A DNA stretch of 42,026 nucleotides from JADHMP01 sp016779985 (GTDB taxonomy: Bacteria; Bacteroidota; Bacteroidia; Flavobacteriales; Flavobacteriaceae), in the NCBI GenBank assembly GCA_016779985.1, contig JADHMP010000014.1:1-42026 (forward strand), in the 5' to 3' direction. The notes below the pieces were generated by a model that was given only the letters and a program-made list of their open reading frames with translations, ran no database searches and was not told where the DNA came from. This document shows, one piece after another, positions 17,173 through 26,086 of the stretch; positions within the stretch are counted from its first letter, which is position 1; each line of letters opens with the position of its first letter. The position numbers were made by a program, and so were the translations under genes.

Positions 17173-17709
17173 ATGATCAAAAAAGTATTTTTCTTCATTT
17201 TTGCTTTTTTACTTGTTTCATTTCAAGTAGAAGCCCAAGAATTTAGCGAGCTTGACAAAAGCCCTATGGATATAATTGAATTCCCATCCTCTATTAGTCA
17301 GACGAATAAATTGGCGCGTATACTTTACAGTAGACCACAGTTGAGAGGAAGAGACGTCTCTACTTTAGTTCCTGATGGAAAGCTATGGCGGTTAGGAGCA
17401 AATGAAGCTACTGAACTGACCCTATATTCTGATATGAAATTGAATGATAAATCAATTCCAACAGGAAGTTACACCCTTTACGCTATCCCCGCAGAAAATA
17501 AAATGACAATTATTATTAATAGTGCCACACATGTTTGGGGAGTCTACAGTTATAAAAAAGAAAATGACATTACACGAATAACAGTCCCTTTGGTTGAGGT
17601 TGATGAATTACTTGAAGTCTTTTCAATGGCTTTTGAAGCAAAAGACAATGGTTTTCATTTGCATATGGGCTGGGGCCATTTTAGAGTTGCTGTACCCTTC
17701 GTCAAATAA
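17173..17709 (+). CDS. Secreted DUF2911 protein
   Basis: 178 residues with a clear Sec signal (hydrophobic to about residue 20, then VEAQEF). The DUF2911 core is recognisable: ILYSRPQLRGRD, VPDGKLWRLGANEATEL, IPTGSYTLYAIP, MTIIINSATHVWGVYSY, and the final WGHFRVAVPF. The family is widespread in Bacteroidetes and predicted to be a periplasmic beta-sandwich with no proven activity. It has its own promoter-like element 65 bp after the EEP gene and ends in a shared hairpin with the convergent sialidase. Its place in the glycan cluster may be incidental. Confidence 0.88.
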   Translation: MIKKVFFFIFAFLLVSFQVEAQEFSELDKSPMDIIEFPSSISQTNKLARILYSRPQLRGRDVSTLVPDGKLWRLGANEATELTLYSDMKLNDKSIPTGSYTLYAIPAENKMTIIINSATHVWGVYSYKKENDITRITVPLVEVDELLEVFSMAFEAKDNGFHLHMGWGHFRVAVPFVK

Positions 17710-17714
17710 TTAAC

Positions 17715-17737
17715 AAAACCTACCTAAGGCAAGTTTT
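17715..17737. terminator. Likely bidirectional terminator between DUF2911 and sialidase genes
   Basis: AAAACCTACC TAA GGCAAGTTTT folds into a 10-bp hairpin with two mismatches, flanked by A and T tracts on either side. It sits exactly between two convergent stop codons and overlaps the last bases of the sialidase gene. The stem is imperfect, so strength is uncertain. Confidence 0.45.
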
Positions 17738-18887
17738 ATTGCTCTCTTAATAATTGATATAATGGAATACGGACAAAATGAATTCCATTACGATCCCTTT
17801 CGTAAAGGAGACCAAGTGTGTTTGCATCTATTTGAACCAGGTCAGAGTAGGCTGAAGTTCCAGAATAGATTTTCTTAGTGAGTGGCCACGATTGTCCAAA
17901 ATCATGGCTTCCTTTAATGGTCATTTGCTCCCTTTTTGTTTCACTATTAGGGCCAGAAAAAAGCAATAAAGTATCTTTCTTTCCCTTGAATAACAATATG
18001 CTTGATTGACAAACTGGGCTAATTAAAGCCTGGTCAAAATAGTTTTCTTTCCAAGAAATTCCCCCATCCTCACTTAGCACAACTAATCGTCTTTTTGAAT
18101 TTCCATTTTGTTCTCTAATGTTTAACATGAGTTTTCCATCTGGCAATTCCACACCAATGGCTTCATTAGAAGAGGGTACTTCAATGTCTGGACTCACTGC
18201 CCAACTAAGGCCGTGATCATCTGAATAAAATCCATAGGCTCTATATTCATTAAAACCCTCTTGAGGGTCACCTTGCGAATGATTGGCGGGGATATATAAC
18301 CTACCAGTGTAGGGCTTTACTTTTAATTGAATTGCATGACCAGGAGTAGTTGCGTTAGTACGCCAATCTTTTCGAGGCTGAGTAGAACTTTTATTAAAAT
18401 GTACCCACTTTGTTATCTCTCTAGGTGCTGACCAAGACGCTCCTTCATCAGTGGAGGTAATGAATAAAACTTGCCTACTTCCGTTTCCTTGGCGCATTTC
18501 GTGTTCAGATACATCTCCGGTATTGTAAAATAAAAATAAGCGACCCTGAGGGAAACGTGGATCTAGGGTGTCCCATACAGGAGCAGGATTCCCCGCTTGT
18601 AATTCTCCAAATTGCTCAACTACGACTGGTTCAGACCAGTTTAGCCCTCCATCATTGCTATTGGACATCAGAATGTCTACATCACCAAAATCATTACAAT
18701 CTTTGGTTCGCCCCTCTGCAAAGGCGATAAGATTGCCATTTGGAGAGTTTACTATGGCAGGAATGCGATAGCAGGCATAGGCACCTTGCCCATTTGTGAA
18801 GAGAGGAATGTCATTTTTCTCAGGAGGTGATTCACAAGAAAAAAGCCCATAAAGCAGAATAAAATAGAACAAAAAGGGTAACCTCAT
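17736..18887 (-). CDS. Exo-alpha-sialidase (GH33-like), lipoprotein
   Basis: 383 residues. The signal peptide ends in LFSC (Cys18). Right after it comes the sialidase RIP motif (YRIPAIV, Arg41-Pro43), whose Arg is part of the triad binding the sialate carboxylate. Then come AEGRTKDCNDFGDVD and five Asp boxes of the form S-x-D-x-G-x-x-W: NSNDGGLNW, STDEGASW, YSDDHGLSW, SEDGGISW and SHDFGQSW. This is a six-bladed propeller of full length for a minimal sialidase that releases terminal sialic acid. It is the only opposite-strand gene within the glycan cluster. Its ATG overlaps the stop of a 55-codon SGNH-esterase remnant upstream. Preference for sialate linkage is unknown. Confidence 0.88.
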   Translation of the reverse strand: MRLPFLFYFILLYGLFSCESPPEKNDIPLFTNGQGAYACYRIPAIVNSPNGNLIAFAEGRTKDCNDFGDVDILMSNSNDGGLNWSEPVVVEQFGELQAGNPAPVWDTLDPRFPQGRLFLFYNTGDVSEHEMRQGNGSRQVLFITSTDEGASWSAPREITKWVHFNKSSTQPRKDWRTNATTPGHAIQLKVKPYTGRLYIPANHSQGDPQEGFNEYRAYGFYSDDHGLSWAVSPDIEVPSSNEAIGVELPDGKLMLNIREQNGNSKRRLVVLSEDGGISWKENYFDQALISPVCQSSILLFKGKKDTLLLFSGPNSETKREQMTIKGSHDFGQSWPLTKKIYSGTSAYSDLVQIDANTLGLLYERDRNGIHFVRIPLYQLLREQ

Positions 18888-19051
18888 TTTAAAACTTTTT
18901 TTATCACCTCTTCCCGTAATGGTTCAATGACCTCATATCCTTCTGGTGTTAAATGTACACCACCTCCACTATGAATTTTTGCCCAATCGTGAACAATTAG
19001 TGTCACCATAAAAAGAAAGATTATAACAATTGAGAGTGGTTGCTTTTTCAT
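18884..19051 (-). pseudogene. Small ORF: signal-like segment joined to the C-terminal end of an SGNH/GDSL esterase
   Basis: A 55-codon frame runs from ATG 19051 to a TGA that overlaps the sialidase ATG, as in a coupled operon. Residues 1-20 are a Lys-Lys plus hydrophobic segment (MKKQPLSIVIIFLFMVTLIV). Residues 21-55 read like the last 35 residues of an SGNH hydrolase, with VHLTPEGYEV matching the usual (D)GVHLTPEGY end block. The catalytic Asp expected a few residues before the His is Gly here (SGGGVH). The catalytic core with GDS and Gly/Asn blocks is absent. It is probably an internal deletion remnant of an esterase, perhaps a sialate O-acetylesterase given its neighbour. It could still be translated as a small membrane peptide. 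Confidence 0.55.
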
Positions 19052-19100
19052 TAGAACTGTTTTGTCTTGAATTTAAAGATAAATAAAGATGAGCTACTTT

Positions 19101-19114
19101 TTAGTATCTTGACC
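19101..19114 (+). promoter_or_regulatory. Promoter-like element upstream of GH29 fucosidase 1
   Basis: TTTAGTATCTTGAC ends 20 bp before the ATG at 19135. It is identical at 11 of the first 12 bases to the element upstream of the DUF2911 gene and resembles the TAnnTTTG -7 box of Bacteroidetes. It marks a likely transcription start for the second half of the cluster. No convincing -33 element was seen. Confidence 0.3.
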
Positions 19115-19134
19115 GTTTAAGAAATCTAAACCAA

Positions 19135-20475
19135 ATGAAAGCAAACAAACTAATTCTAATTGCGGCTTGTCTATTTTTATTCAATAACTCCGTTGTTAAA
19201 GCACAAGATTATACCCCCTCATCAGAAAACCGTAAAGCTCGTGAGTGGTTTCAGGAGGCTAAATTTGGTCTTTTTATCCATTGGGGAGTGTATAGCCTTT
19301 TAGGTGATGGCGAATGGGTGATGAATGATCAAAATATTGCGATTTCAGAATATGAAAAATTACCAGCCTTTTTTAACCCCACTGCTTTTGATCCAAATGA
19401 GTGGGTTTCATTAGTCAAGAAAGCAGGAATGAAATACATCACCATCACTAGTAGACATCACGATGGTTTTTCAATGTTTGATACTAAAGCTTCAGATTAT
19501 AATATTGTTGATGCTACACCTTATGGGAAGGATGTTTTAAAAGCATTAGCTACAGCATGTCAACAACAGGGCATAAAATTATTTTTTTATTACTCACTTT
19601 TGGATTGGAATCGTGATGATTATTTCCCCCGGGGGCGAACGGGAAGAGAAATTCCAGAGCGTGGAGAAGGAAAATGGGAAGATTATATCGCTTTTATGAA
19701 AGCCCAACTCAAAGAGTTACTCACAAACTATGGTGAGATTGGAGGGATTTGGTTTGATGGCCATTGGGATCAAAAAGAATGGGATGGAAAAAGATTTGGT
19801 GCTTTGAAAGTAGATTGGCACTATGATGAACTTTATGGAATGATTCATGAATTACAACCACAAGCTCTCATAGGAAATAATCATCATCTAGGGGTCTTAC
19901 CAGGCGAAGATTTTCAAATGTTCGAAAAAGATCTGCCGGGGAAAAACACTACAGGATGGGGAACAGCTGCAGATCAAATTGGCGAGGTGCCCTTAGAAGT
20001 TTGTGAAACGATTAATGGCTCATGGGGATTTAATCTGCAAGATAGAAAGCACAAATCTAAAAAGGAATTGATTCAATATCTAATAAAAGCGGCAGGCTAT
20101 GGAAGCAATCTTTTGCTTAACGTAGGACCAATGCCCAATGGGAAAATACAACCTGAACACGAAAAATCACTTTATGAGATTGGCGCTTGGCTTGAAAACT
20201 ATGGGACAACAATTTATGGAACAAAAAAAGGGCCTTTAGCCCCTAGCGATCGTTTTGTCACTACCCAAAAAGGGAAAACGATTTTTCTTCATCTAATGGA
20301 CGCCAATACTAAAAAGTTACATATTGAAGAATTTCCTGTAGCTATTCAACAAATTACTCATTTTGACACTCAAAAAAAGCTATCTTTTCAGAACAATAAA
20401 TATGGTCTTACCATCGATGTGTCAGCCTTATCACTCAACCCCATTGATAACATTATTAAAATTGAATTAAAATGA
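19135..20475 (+). CDS. Alpha-L-fucosidase, GH29 (first copy)
   Basis: 446 residues with a Sec signal (hydrophobic to about 20, VKAQ cleavage-like). The catalytic barrel carries FGLFIHWGVYS, RHHDGFSMF (His108-Phe112 region) and GGIWFDGHWD, where Asp208 is the expected nucleophile. The late KKELIQYLIKAAGYGSNLLLNVGP is the family's barrel-closing block. The C-terminus ends in a short beta-sandwich. It removes alpha-linked L-fucose, most likely in the periplasm. It overlaps the DUF5009 gene by 4 bp, so translation is coupled. It is distinct from the second GH29 copy, being shorter and without a discoidin-like tail, so the two probably act on different linkages. Confidence 0.92.
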   Translation: MKANKLILIAACLFLFNNSVVKAQDYTPSSENRKAREWFQEAKFGLFIHWGVYSLLGDGEWVMNDQNIAISEYEKLPAFFNPTAFDPNEWVSLVKKAGMKYITITSRHHDGFSMFDTKASDYNIVDATPYGKDVLKALATACQQQGIKLFFYYSLLDWNRDDYFPRGRTGREIPERGEGKWEDYIAFMKAQLKELLTNYGEIGGIWFDGHWDQKEWDGKRFGALKVDWHYDELYGMIHELQPQALIGNNHHLGVLPGEDFQMFEKDLPGKNTTGWGTAADQIGEVPLEVCETINGSWGFNLQDRKHKSKKELIQYLIKAAGYGSNLLLNVGPMPNGKIQPEHEKSLYEIGAWLENYGTTIYGTKKGPLAPSDRFVTTQKGKTIFLHLMDANTKKLHIEEFPVAIQQITHFDTQKKLSFQNNKYGLTIDVSALSLNPIDNIIKIELK

Positions 20476-21575
20476 CCCCCACGAATAACCTTTCACAACG
20501 TTTACTTTCTCTAGATTTCTACAGAGGCCTTGTTATGTTTCTTTTAGTAGCTGAGTTTTCTTCTCTCTTTGAGTGGCTAATTGAAGCTCCTGAAGCAGTG
20601 GGGTGGCTTGCCCCTTTTGCTGATTTTATGTTTCACCATGTGCGCTGGGAAGGACTCCATTTTTGGGATTTAATTCAACCATTTTTTATGTTTATAGTAG
20701 GTGTGTCTATTCCGTTGTCTTATGCAAACAGAATCAAAAAAGGAGATACTGTTTCCGCTATAAATAGACATGCTTTCCGAAGAGCTTTTTATCTTTTACT
20801 TTTTGGATGGGGGCTTTATTGTATCGGTCCAGAGAAGATCATTTTTCAGTTTGACAACGTTCTAGCTCAGTTATCCTTCACTTATCTTCTGGCCTATTTA
20901 ATTTCAAAAAAAGGCTTTTGGTTTCAATTTGTGATTGCTATAGCTTGTATTTTAACGAGCGATATACTCTACCGTTTTTTCAGTGTACCCGGGTTTGATC
21001 AGGCTTTTGTTGCAGGAGAAAATTTTGGAGCGTGGTTCAATATTTTTCTATCAGGATATGAATATTCTGGGCATTGGGCAGCATTTAACGCATTGCCAAC
21101 CGCAGCCCACACCATTTGGGGTGTATTGGCGGGTAAGTTGTTATTAAGCACCAATACTAATGAACAAAAATTCAAAAAAATCTTATATGCCGGTATTATT
21201 ACCCTTGTGGTAGGCTATGCTATCACCCCTTTTACCCCCATCATAAAACGAATTTGTACAAGTTCTTTTGTGTTTATATCTGGGGGCTGGTCTATTTTAG
21301 CTTTGGCGTTTAGTTTCTGGTTAATTGATCATAAGGGCTATATAAAGAATGTCAATTTTTTCCGTGTAGTAGGTGTAAATCCATTGTTTATCTATATGTT
21401 TTCTTCTATAGGCGGAGCAAGTCTTTTACAACGTGTTTTTGTTCCCTACACAAATTCTATTCTTGGTCCTCTTTCTGAATGGTTTGCTAATGTGGTTCTC
21501 AGTTTTTGGGTTCTGTTTTTACTATGGTATTTGTGCTATTGGCTTTACAAAAGAAAAATATTTATTAAGATTTAA
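20472..21575 (+). CDS. DUF5009 / NagX-like membrane acyltransferase
   Basis: 367 residues, polytopic with about ten hydrophobic helices. The opening LSLDFYRGLVMFLLV and HVRWEGLHFWDLIQPFFMFIVGVSIPLSY are hallmarks of the heparan-alpha-glucosaminide N-acetyltransferase-like / DUF5009 family. Relatives transfer acetyl from cytoplasmic acetyl-CoA to a sugar amine or hydroxyl on the other side of the membrane. The His in HVRWEG or HFWDL is the candidate catalytic residue. Its place between a fucosidase and a sulfatase suggests acetylation of a released glucosamine or of a fragment in the periplasm, which is an inference. A 13-bp gap separates it from the next sulfatase. Confidence 0.85.
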   Translation: MTPTNNLSQRLLSLDFYRGLVMFLLVAEFSSLFEWLIEAPEAVGWLAPFADFMFHHVRWEGLHFWDLIQPFFMFIVGVSIPLSYANRIKKGDTVSAINRHAFRRAFYLLLFGWGLYCIGPEKIIFQFDNVLAQLSFTYLLAYLISKKGFWFQFVIAIACILTSDILYRFFSVPGFDQAFVAGENFGAWFNIFLSGYEYSGHWAAFNALPTAAHTIWGVLAGKLLLSTNTNEQKFKKILYAGIITLVVGYAITPFTPIIKRICTSSFVFISGGWSILALAFSFWLIDHKGYIKNVNFFRVVGVNPLFIYMFSSIGGASLLQRVFVPYTNSILGPLSEWFANVVLSFWVLFLLWYLCYWLYKRKIFIKI

Positions 21576-21588
21576 CGAGTTTTTAGGG

Positions 21589-23076
21589 ATGCGTTTTGGA
21601 CCAATAAGAATTATTTTTCCCCTCCTCCTTTGTGTAGGCAATTTGAGTTGTACTGATTATAAAGAATCTGTCCAACCGCCAAATATTATCTACATTTTTG
21701 CTGATGATTTAGGCTACGGCGAATTAGGCTCTTATGGTCAACAGAAAATAAAAACACCAAATTTAGATCGTCTAGCGCAGCAAGGAATACGGTTTACTCA
21801 ACACTATACAGGCGCACCAGTTTGCGCACCCTCTCGGTATATTTTACTCACAGGAAAACACTCTGGGCATGCTTATATTAGAGGCAACTATGAATTAGGC
21901 GGTTTTGAAGATACAACTGAAGGAGGACAAATGCCCATACCCAAAGGAACCCCAACTTTAGGCACGCTTTTAAAAGAACAAGGATATGCCACAGCGATAA
22001 TTGGAAAATGGGGATTAGGCATGTATGACACAACAGGAAACCCTCAAAACCATGGGTTTGATTATGCCTATGGTTATTTAGACCAAAAGCAAGCGCACAA
22101 CTATTATCCTACACACCTTTGGGAAAATGGTGTTTGGGACTCATTACCAAATCCTTATTTTAGTGTACACAAGTCAATACCTCAAGGAGCAAAACAAGAA
22201 ATATTCGATGCCTTTAAAGGTAATTCCTACGCTCCTGATAAAATGGCTTCTAAGGCATTAAATTTTATTGATAAGCATGCTGGGGAAACCCCATTTTTTC
22301 TGTATTATCCCTCACCGATTCCACATTTAGCATTGCAAGTTCCAGATTCACTAGTGGCAGCATATAAAGATAAATTTGATGAAAAACCCTACCATGGGGA
22401 AGATGGTTATTCTCCCCATCAATATCCACTTTCTGCTTATGCTGCAATGATTACCCATTTAGATCGTCAAGTAGGGTTGATTTGGGATAAAGTGATAGCC
22501 AAGGGAGAAGAAGAAAATACAATCATATTTTTCTCAAGTGATAACGGCCCCACTTTTTTAGGAGGAGTTTCGGCAACTTATTTTGGAAGTACTGGCGGTT
22601 TGAGAGGACTAAAAATGGATGTTTATGAAGGGGGCATACGAGTGCCATTTATCGCTTATTGGAAAAATAAAATTAAGCCTGGAAGAGTATCTGAATTTGT
22701 TTCAGGGCAATGGGACATGTTTAATACATTTTCAGACTTGGTAGGATCCTCTAAGCGTTCTTCAGATGGGATTTCACTTGTACCAGAACTTTTTGAAAAC
22801 CCCCAACAAGCTCACCCTTATCTTTATTTTGAGTATCCCGAAAAACAAGGCCAATTAGCCATTAGAGTCGGAGACTGGAAAGGAGTTAAGACAGGATTAA
22901 AAACAAATGTATTTACCCCATGGCAACTGTATCATCTAAAGAACGATCCTTCAGAGTCTATCGATCGTGCGCAAGATTTTCCTGAAAAGATAAAGTCACT
23001 TGATAGCATTGTACGTTTAGCACATCAACATCCACACATAAGAGAGTGGGAAATCATCGATTCAAAACTTAAATAA
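21589..23076 (+). CDS. Sulfatase (FGly type), second copy, lipoprotein
   Basis: 495 residues from ATG 21589. The frame is open further upstream to 21433, but that would lie inside the DUF5009 gene and precede a normal lipoprotein signal (MRFGPIRIIFPLLL, lipobox GNLSC, Cys21). The metal site is IYIFADDLGYGELG (Asp39, Asp40). The modification motif is CAPSR at 79-83, the Ala/Ser variant of C-x-P-x-R. HSGHAYIRGN, GKWGLGMY, SSDNGPTFLGG and a terminal YHLKNDPSESID block complete the fold. It hydrolyses a carbohydrate sulfate ester. The motif variant and the HSGHAYIRGN insertion set it apart from the other two sulfatases. It is in the operon between DUF5009 and the second fucosidase. Confidence 0.92.
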   Translation: MRFGPIRIIFPLLLCVGNLSCTDYKESVQPPNIIYIFADDLGYGELGSYGQQKIKTPNLDRLAQQGIRFTQHYTGAPVCAPSRYILLTGKHSGHAYIRGNYELGGFEDTTEGGQMPIPKGTPTLGTLLKEQGYATAIIGKWGLGMYDTTGNPQNHGFDYAYGYLDQKQAHNYYPTHLWENGVWDSLPNPYFSVHKSIPQGAKQEIFDAFKGNSYAPDKMASKALNFIDKHAGETPFFLYYPSPIPHLALQVPDSLVAAYKDKFDEKPYHGEDGYSPHQYPLSAYAAMITHLDRQVGLIWDKVIAKGEEENTIIFFSSDNGPTFLGGVSATYFGSTGGLRGLKMDVYEGGIRVPFIAYWKNKIKPGRVSEFVSGQWDMFNTFSDLVGSSKRSSDGISLVPELFENPQQAHPYLYFEYPEKQGQLAIRVGDWKGVKTGLKTNVFTPWQLYHLKNDPSESIDRAQDFPEKIKSLDSIVRLAHQHPHIREWEIIDSKLK

Positions 23077-23086
23077 CACATTGATT

Positions 23087-24538
23087 ATGCTTTTAATCAA
23101 CTACCGTACCTTTTTTTTGTTTTTATTTCTTCTAAACTTCTCATGTCAACAGGAGAATTCGATAACCCCAATAGAACCAGTTCCAACTCCCAGACAAGAA
23201 GCTTGGCAAGCCCTTGAATATTATGGTTTTATTCACTTCAACATGAATACGTTTACCAATAAAGAATGGGGCTATGGAGACGAGCAACCCAGTCAGTTCA
23301 ATCCAAAGGCTTTGGATACAGACCAATGGGCGCGAATAATAAAAGAAGCAGGAATGAAAGGAATCATAATAACAGCAAAACATCACGATGGGTTTTGTTT
23401 ATGGCCAAGTGCTTTCACAGAGCATTCTGTAAAAAACAGCCCATGGCGAGAAGGAAAAGGTGATTTAATCAAAGAACTTGCCGCTTCATGCAGAAAATTT
23501 GGTTTGAAACTGGGAATATATCTTTCCCCTTGGGATCGGAATCATGCTTCTTATGGAACTGCTGAATACATCACCTATTTTAGAAATCAACTCACAGAAT
23601 TATTAACAAATTATGGTCCAATCTTTGAGGTATGGTTTGATGGAGCTAATGGGGGAGATGGCTATTATGGTGGGGCAAATGAAGAACGTCGTGTAGATAA
23701 AAAAAGCTATTATGATTGGCCTACCACACATGAGTTAGTCAGAAAATGGCAACCTCAGGCAGTGATGTTTAGTGATGCGGGGCCTGATATTCGATGGGTA
23801 GGAAACGAAAAAGGCTATGCAGCTGAAACCACTTGGTCACCAATTTTTCGAGACAGTGTTTATGGGGGAATGCCTGATTTTCATCGCTTTTCTAAGGGTC
23901 AAGAAAACGGAACTCATTGGATTCCCACTGAAACGGATGTATCAATTCGACCTGGATGGTATTATCATCCTGAAGAAGACAATCAAGTAAAATCAATTGA
24001 AAAATTAGTAGATATTTATTTTAACTCTGTTGGACTAAACAGTTCACTTTTACTCAACATACCCGTTGATGATCGGGGTTTAATTCATGAAAATGACGAA
24101 GAAAAACTATTGCAATTAGGGGCCTTCATAGAAGAAGCCTTTAATCAAAACGTATTGAAAGAAGGCAAAGTAAATTCTGTATTACCTCAAAGTTCTTATG
24201 ATCCTTTAAATCTGATTGATGGTGACCCAGAAACCTATTGGGCTTCGAACAAAGATTCAAAACCAGCAGTTATTACTCTTTCGCCTCAAAGCCCCCAGAA
24301 GGCAACTATTTTTGAGATTAGAGAACACCTCCCTTTTGGACAACGAGTCAAGGCTTTTCAGCTAGAATTGAAAACAAATGGAGAATGGAAAACAATAAAA
24401 CAAGGCACTACTATAGGCAATAAAAGACTAATTAGATTTGATCCTATTGAAGTAGAAGCCTTACGGTTTACAATTTTTGAGTCAAAGGCAGCCCCAGTAA
24501 TTTCTGAAATTGGACTTTATCTTGAACCTAAATTATAA
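23087..24538 (+). CDS. Alpha-L-fucosidase, GH29 (subfamily B-like) with discoidin-like tail
   Basis: 483 residues from ATG 23087; a TTG at 23081 is the only nearby alternative. A lipoprotein signal ends in LNFSC (Cys20). GH29 features: YYGFIHFNMNTFTNKEWGYG, AKHHDGFCLW (around 98-106), LGIYLSPWDRN, and EVWFDGANGG with Asp185 as the likely nucleophile. The WGYGDE region and overall pattern resemble GH29 members that prefer alpha-1,3/4-linked fucose, as on Lewis-type glycans. Residues about 365-483 form an F5/8 type C-like module (SYDPLNLIDGDPETYWAS, QKATIFEIREHLPFGQRV), a probable sugar-binding domain. It starts 10 bp after the preceding sulfatase and ends 9 bp before the next. Confidence 0.92.
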   Translation: MLLINYRTFFLFLFLLNFSCQQENSITPIEPVPTPRQEAWQALEYYGFIHFNMNTFTNKEWGYGDEQPSQFNPKALDTDQWARIIKEAGMKGIIITAKHHDGFCLWPSAFTEHSVKNSPWREGKGDLIKELAASCRKFGLKLGIYLSPWDRNHASYGTAEYITYFRNQLTELLTNYGPIFEVWFDGANGGDGYYGGANEERRVDKKSYYDWPTTHELVRKWQPQAVMFSDAGPDIRWVGNEKGYAAETTWSPIFRDSVYGGMPDFHRFSKGQENGTHWIPTETDVSIRPGWYYHPEEDNQVKSIEKLVDIYFNSVGLNSSLLLNIPVDDRGLIHENDEEKLLQLGAFIEEAFNQNVLKEGKVNSVLPQSSYDPLNLIDGDPETYWASNKDSKPAVITLSPQSPQKATIFEIREHLPFGQRVKAFQLELKTNGEWKTIKQGTTIGNKRLIRFDPIEVEALRFTIFESKAAPVISEIGLYLEPKL

Positions 24539-24547
24539 ATTTATAAA

Positions 24548-26086
24548 ATGAAAAATTTTATTCTTCTTTTCGGTTTACTTTTATTTTTTGAAAGCTGTAA
24601 AGAAACAGACAAGCAACCTCCTAACATTGTCTTATTTTTTGTAGATGATCTAGGCTGGCAAGACACATCAGTCCCTTTTTGGGATAAATCAACACCCTAC
24701 AATCAACGTTATCAAACTCCAAATATGGAGCGACTAGCAGCGCAAGGCGTCAAATTTACAAATGCCTATGCTACTCCGGTGTGCTCTCCAACGCGCGTAA
24801 GTTTGATGACGGGAATGAATGCTGCTCGACACAGGGTTACAAATTGGACCTTGCGGCCTGATCAACAACAGCCCATGGAAAAAAATCATCCTACATTGGG
24901 TTTTCCTGATTGGAATTATAATGGTATTGGTTTAGATACGGGCACCTCCAACACGATTCATGCTACCCCTTTACCGCAACTATTATCACAAAAAGGATAT
25001 CATACCATTCATGCAGGGAAAGGTCATTTTGGTGCTATTGGATATCCTACTTCCAATCCACAGAAACTAGGATTTAAAGTAAATATTGCAGGACATGCTG
25101 CTGGAGCCCCAAGTAGCTATCTGGGAAAAGAAAATTTTGGAAATGGAAACCCAGATCAAAAAGTGTGGGCTGTTCCTGGATTGGAAGCCTATCATGGGAA
25201 AGATGTTTTTTTAACTGAAGCTCTCACCTTAGAAGTTTTAAAGGCCTTGTCCGAACCCCTAGAAAAACAACAACCCTTTTTTTTATATTTTGCAACCTAT
25301 GCAGTGCATACACCTTTAAAACCTGATGATCGATTCGTAACGAAATACCGAAATCAAGGTTTAGAAGAACCAGAAGCACGGTATGCTTCTATGATAGAAA
25401 GTATGGATCACGCCTTGGGAAAAATTCTTGATTTTATTGAAACAAAAGAAATCGCCAATGAAACGATTGTTTTATTTATGTCTGACAATGGGGGTTTAAG
25501 TGCAGTGGCTAGAGGAGGTGAAAAACATACTCATAATCGGCCGTTGTCTAGTGGTAAAGGCTCCATTTATGAAGGTGGAATAAGAGTGCCAATGTTGGCT
25601 CACTGGCCGGGTGTAACCCAAGGTGGAACAACCACTGATTATCCAATTATTATAGAAGACTTTTTCACAAGTGTTTTGGAGATGGCCGAAATTGAAAACC
25701 CAACATTAGTGCAAGAGATAGATGGACAAAGTTTTGTGCCTATTCTCAAAGGCAGCGCTCCACCCACCCACCCCTTGTATTGGCACTATCCTAATGAATG
25801 GGGTCCTGACGGCCCCGGTATAGGTAGTTTTAGTGCGGTGCGTGAAGGTGATTGGAAGCTCATCTACTTCCATTTTGATCAGCATTTTGAACTTTATCAT
25901 CTAAAAGAGGATATTTCTGAGCTTCAAAACCTAGTTTCTATTCAAAAAGAAAAAGTCAATCAATTAGTTAATTTATTAGACACTTATTTACAAGGTGTAA
26001 AGGCACAAATGCCCTTCTACAAAGATTCTAAGCAGGTAATTCCGTATCCATTGAAAGCATTAAAAGCCCAAAACGATGAAGGGTAA
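24548..26086 (+). CDS. Sulfatase (FGly type), third copy, lipoprotein
   Basis: 512 residues. Lipobox FESC (Cys17). Metal ligands in VLFFVDDLGWQD (Asp33, Asp34), modification site CSPTR at 79-83. Between them is a long insertion with YNQRYQTPNMERL. After the active site comes TNWTLRPDQQQPMEKNHPTL, then HAGKGHFGA, MSDNGGLS and a C-terminal FELYHLKEDISEL block. These insertions differ from both other sulfatases, so a third substrate position or sugar is likely. Its last 11 bp overlap the following small membrane protein gene. The activating formylglycine enzyme is not in the window. Confidence 0.92.
   Translation: MKNFILLFGLLLFFESCKETDKQPPNIVLFFVDDLGWQDTSVPFWDKSTPYNQRYQTPNMERLAAQGVKFTNAYATPVCSPTRVSLMTGMNAARHRVTNWTLRPDQQQPMEKNHPTLGFPDWNYNGIGLDTGTSNTIHATPLPQLLSQKGYHTIHAGKGHFGAIGYPTSNPQKLGFKVNIAGHAAGAPSSYLGKENFGNGNPDQKVWAVPGLEAYHGKDVFLTEALTLEVLKALSEPLEKQQPFFLYFATYAVHTPLKPDDRFVTKYRNQGLEEPEARYASMIESMDHALGKILDFIETKEIANETIVLFMSDNGGLSAVARGGEKHTHNRPLSSGKGSIYEGGIRVPMLAHWPGVTQGGTTTDYPIIIEDFFTSVLEMAEIENPTLVQEIDGQSFVPILKGSAPPTHPLYWHYPNEWGPDGPGIGSFSAVREGDWKLIYFHFDQHFELYHLKEDISELQNLVSIQKEKVNQLVNLLDTYLQGVKAQMPFYKDSKQVIPYPLKALKAQNDEG

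Noticed and set aside
21433..21588. Upstream extension of the second sulfatase
   Set aside because: It lies in the DUF5009 coding region in another frame. The lipoprotein signal begins at ATG 21589.
14744..24795. Modified Cys at residue 79 in all three sulfatases as a sign of recent duplication
   Set aside because: Signal-peptide lengths and intervening segments differ and the flanking sequence is dissimilar, so the same number is coincidence.
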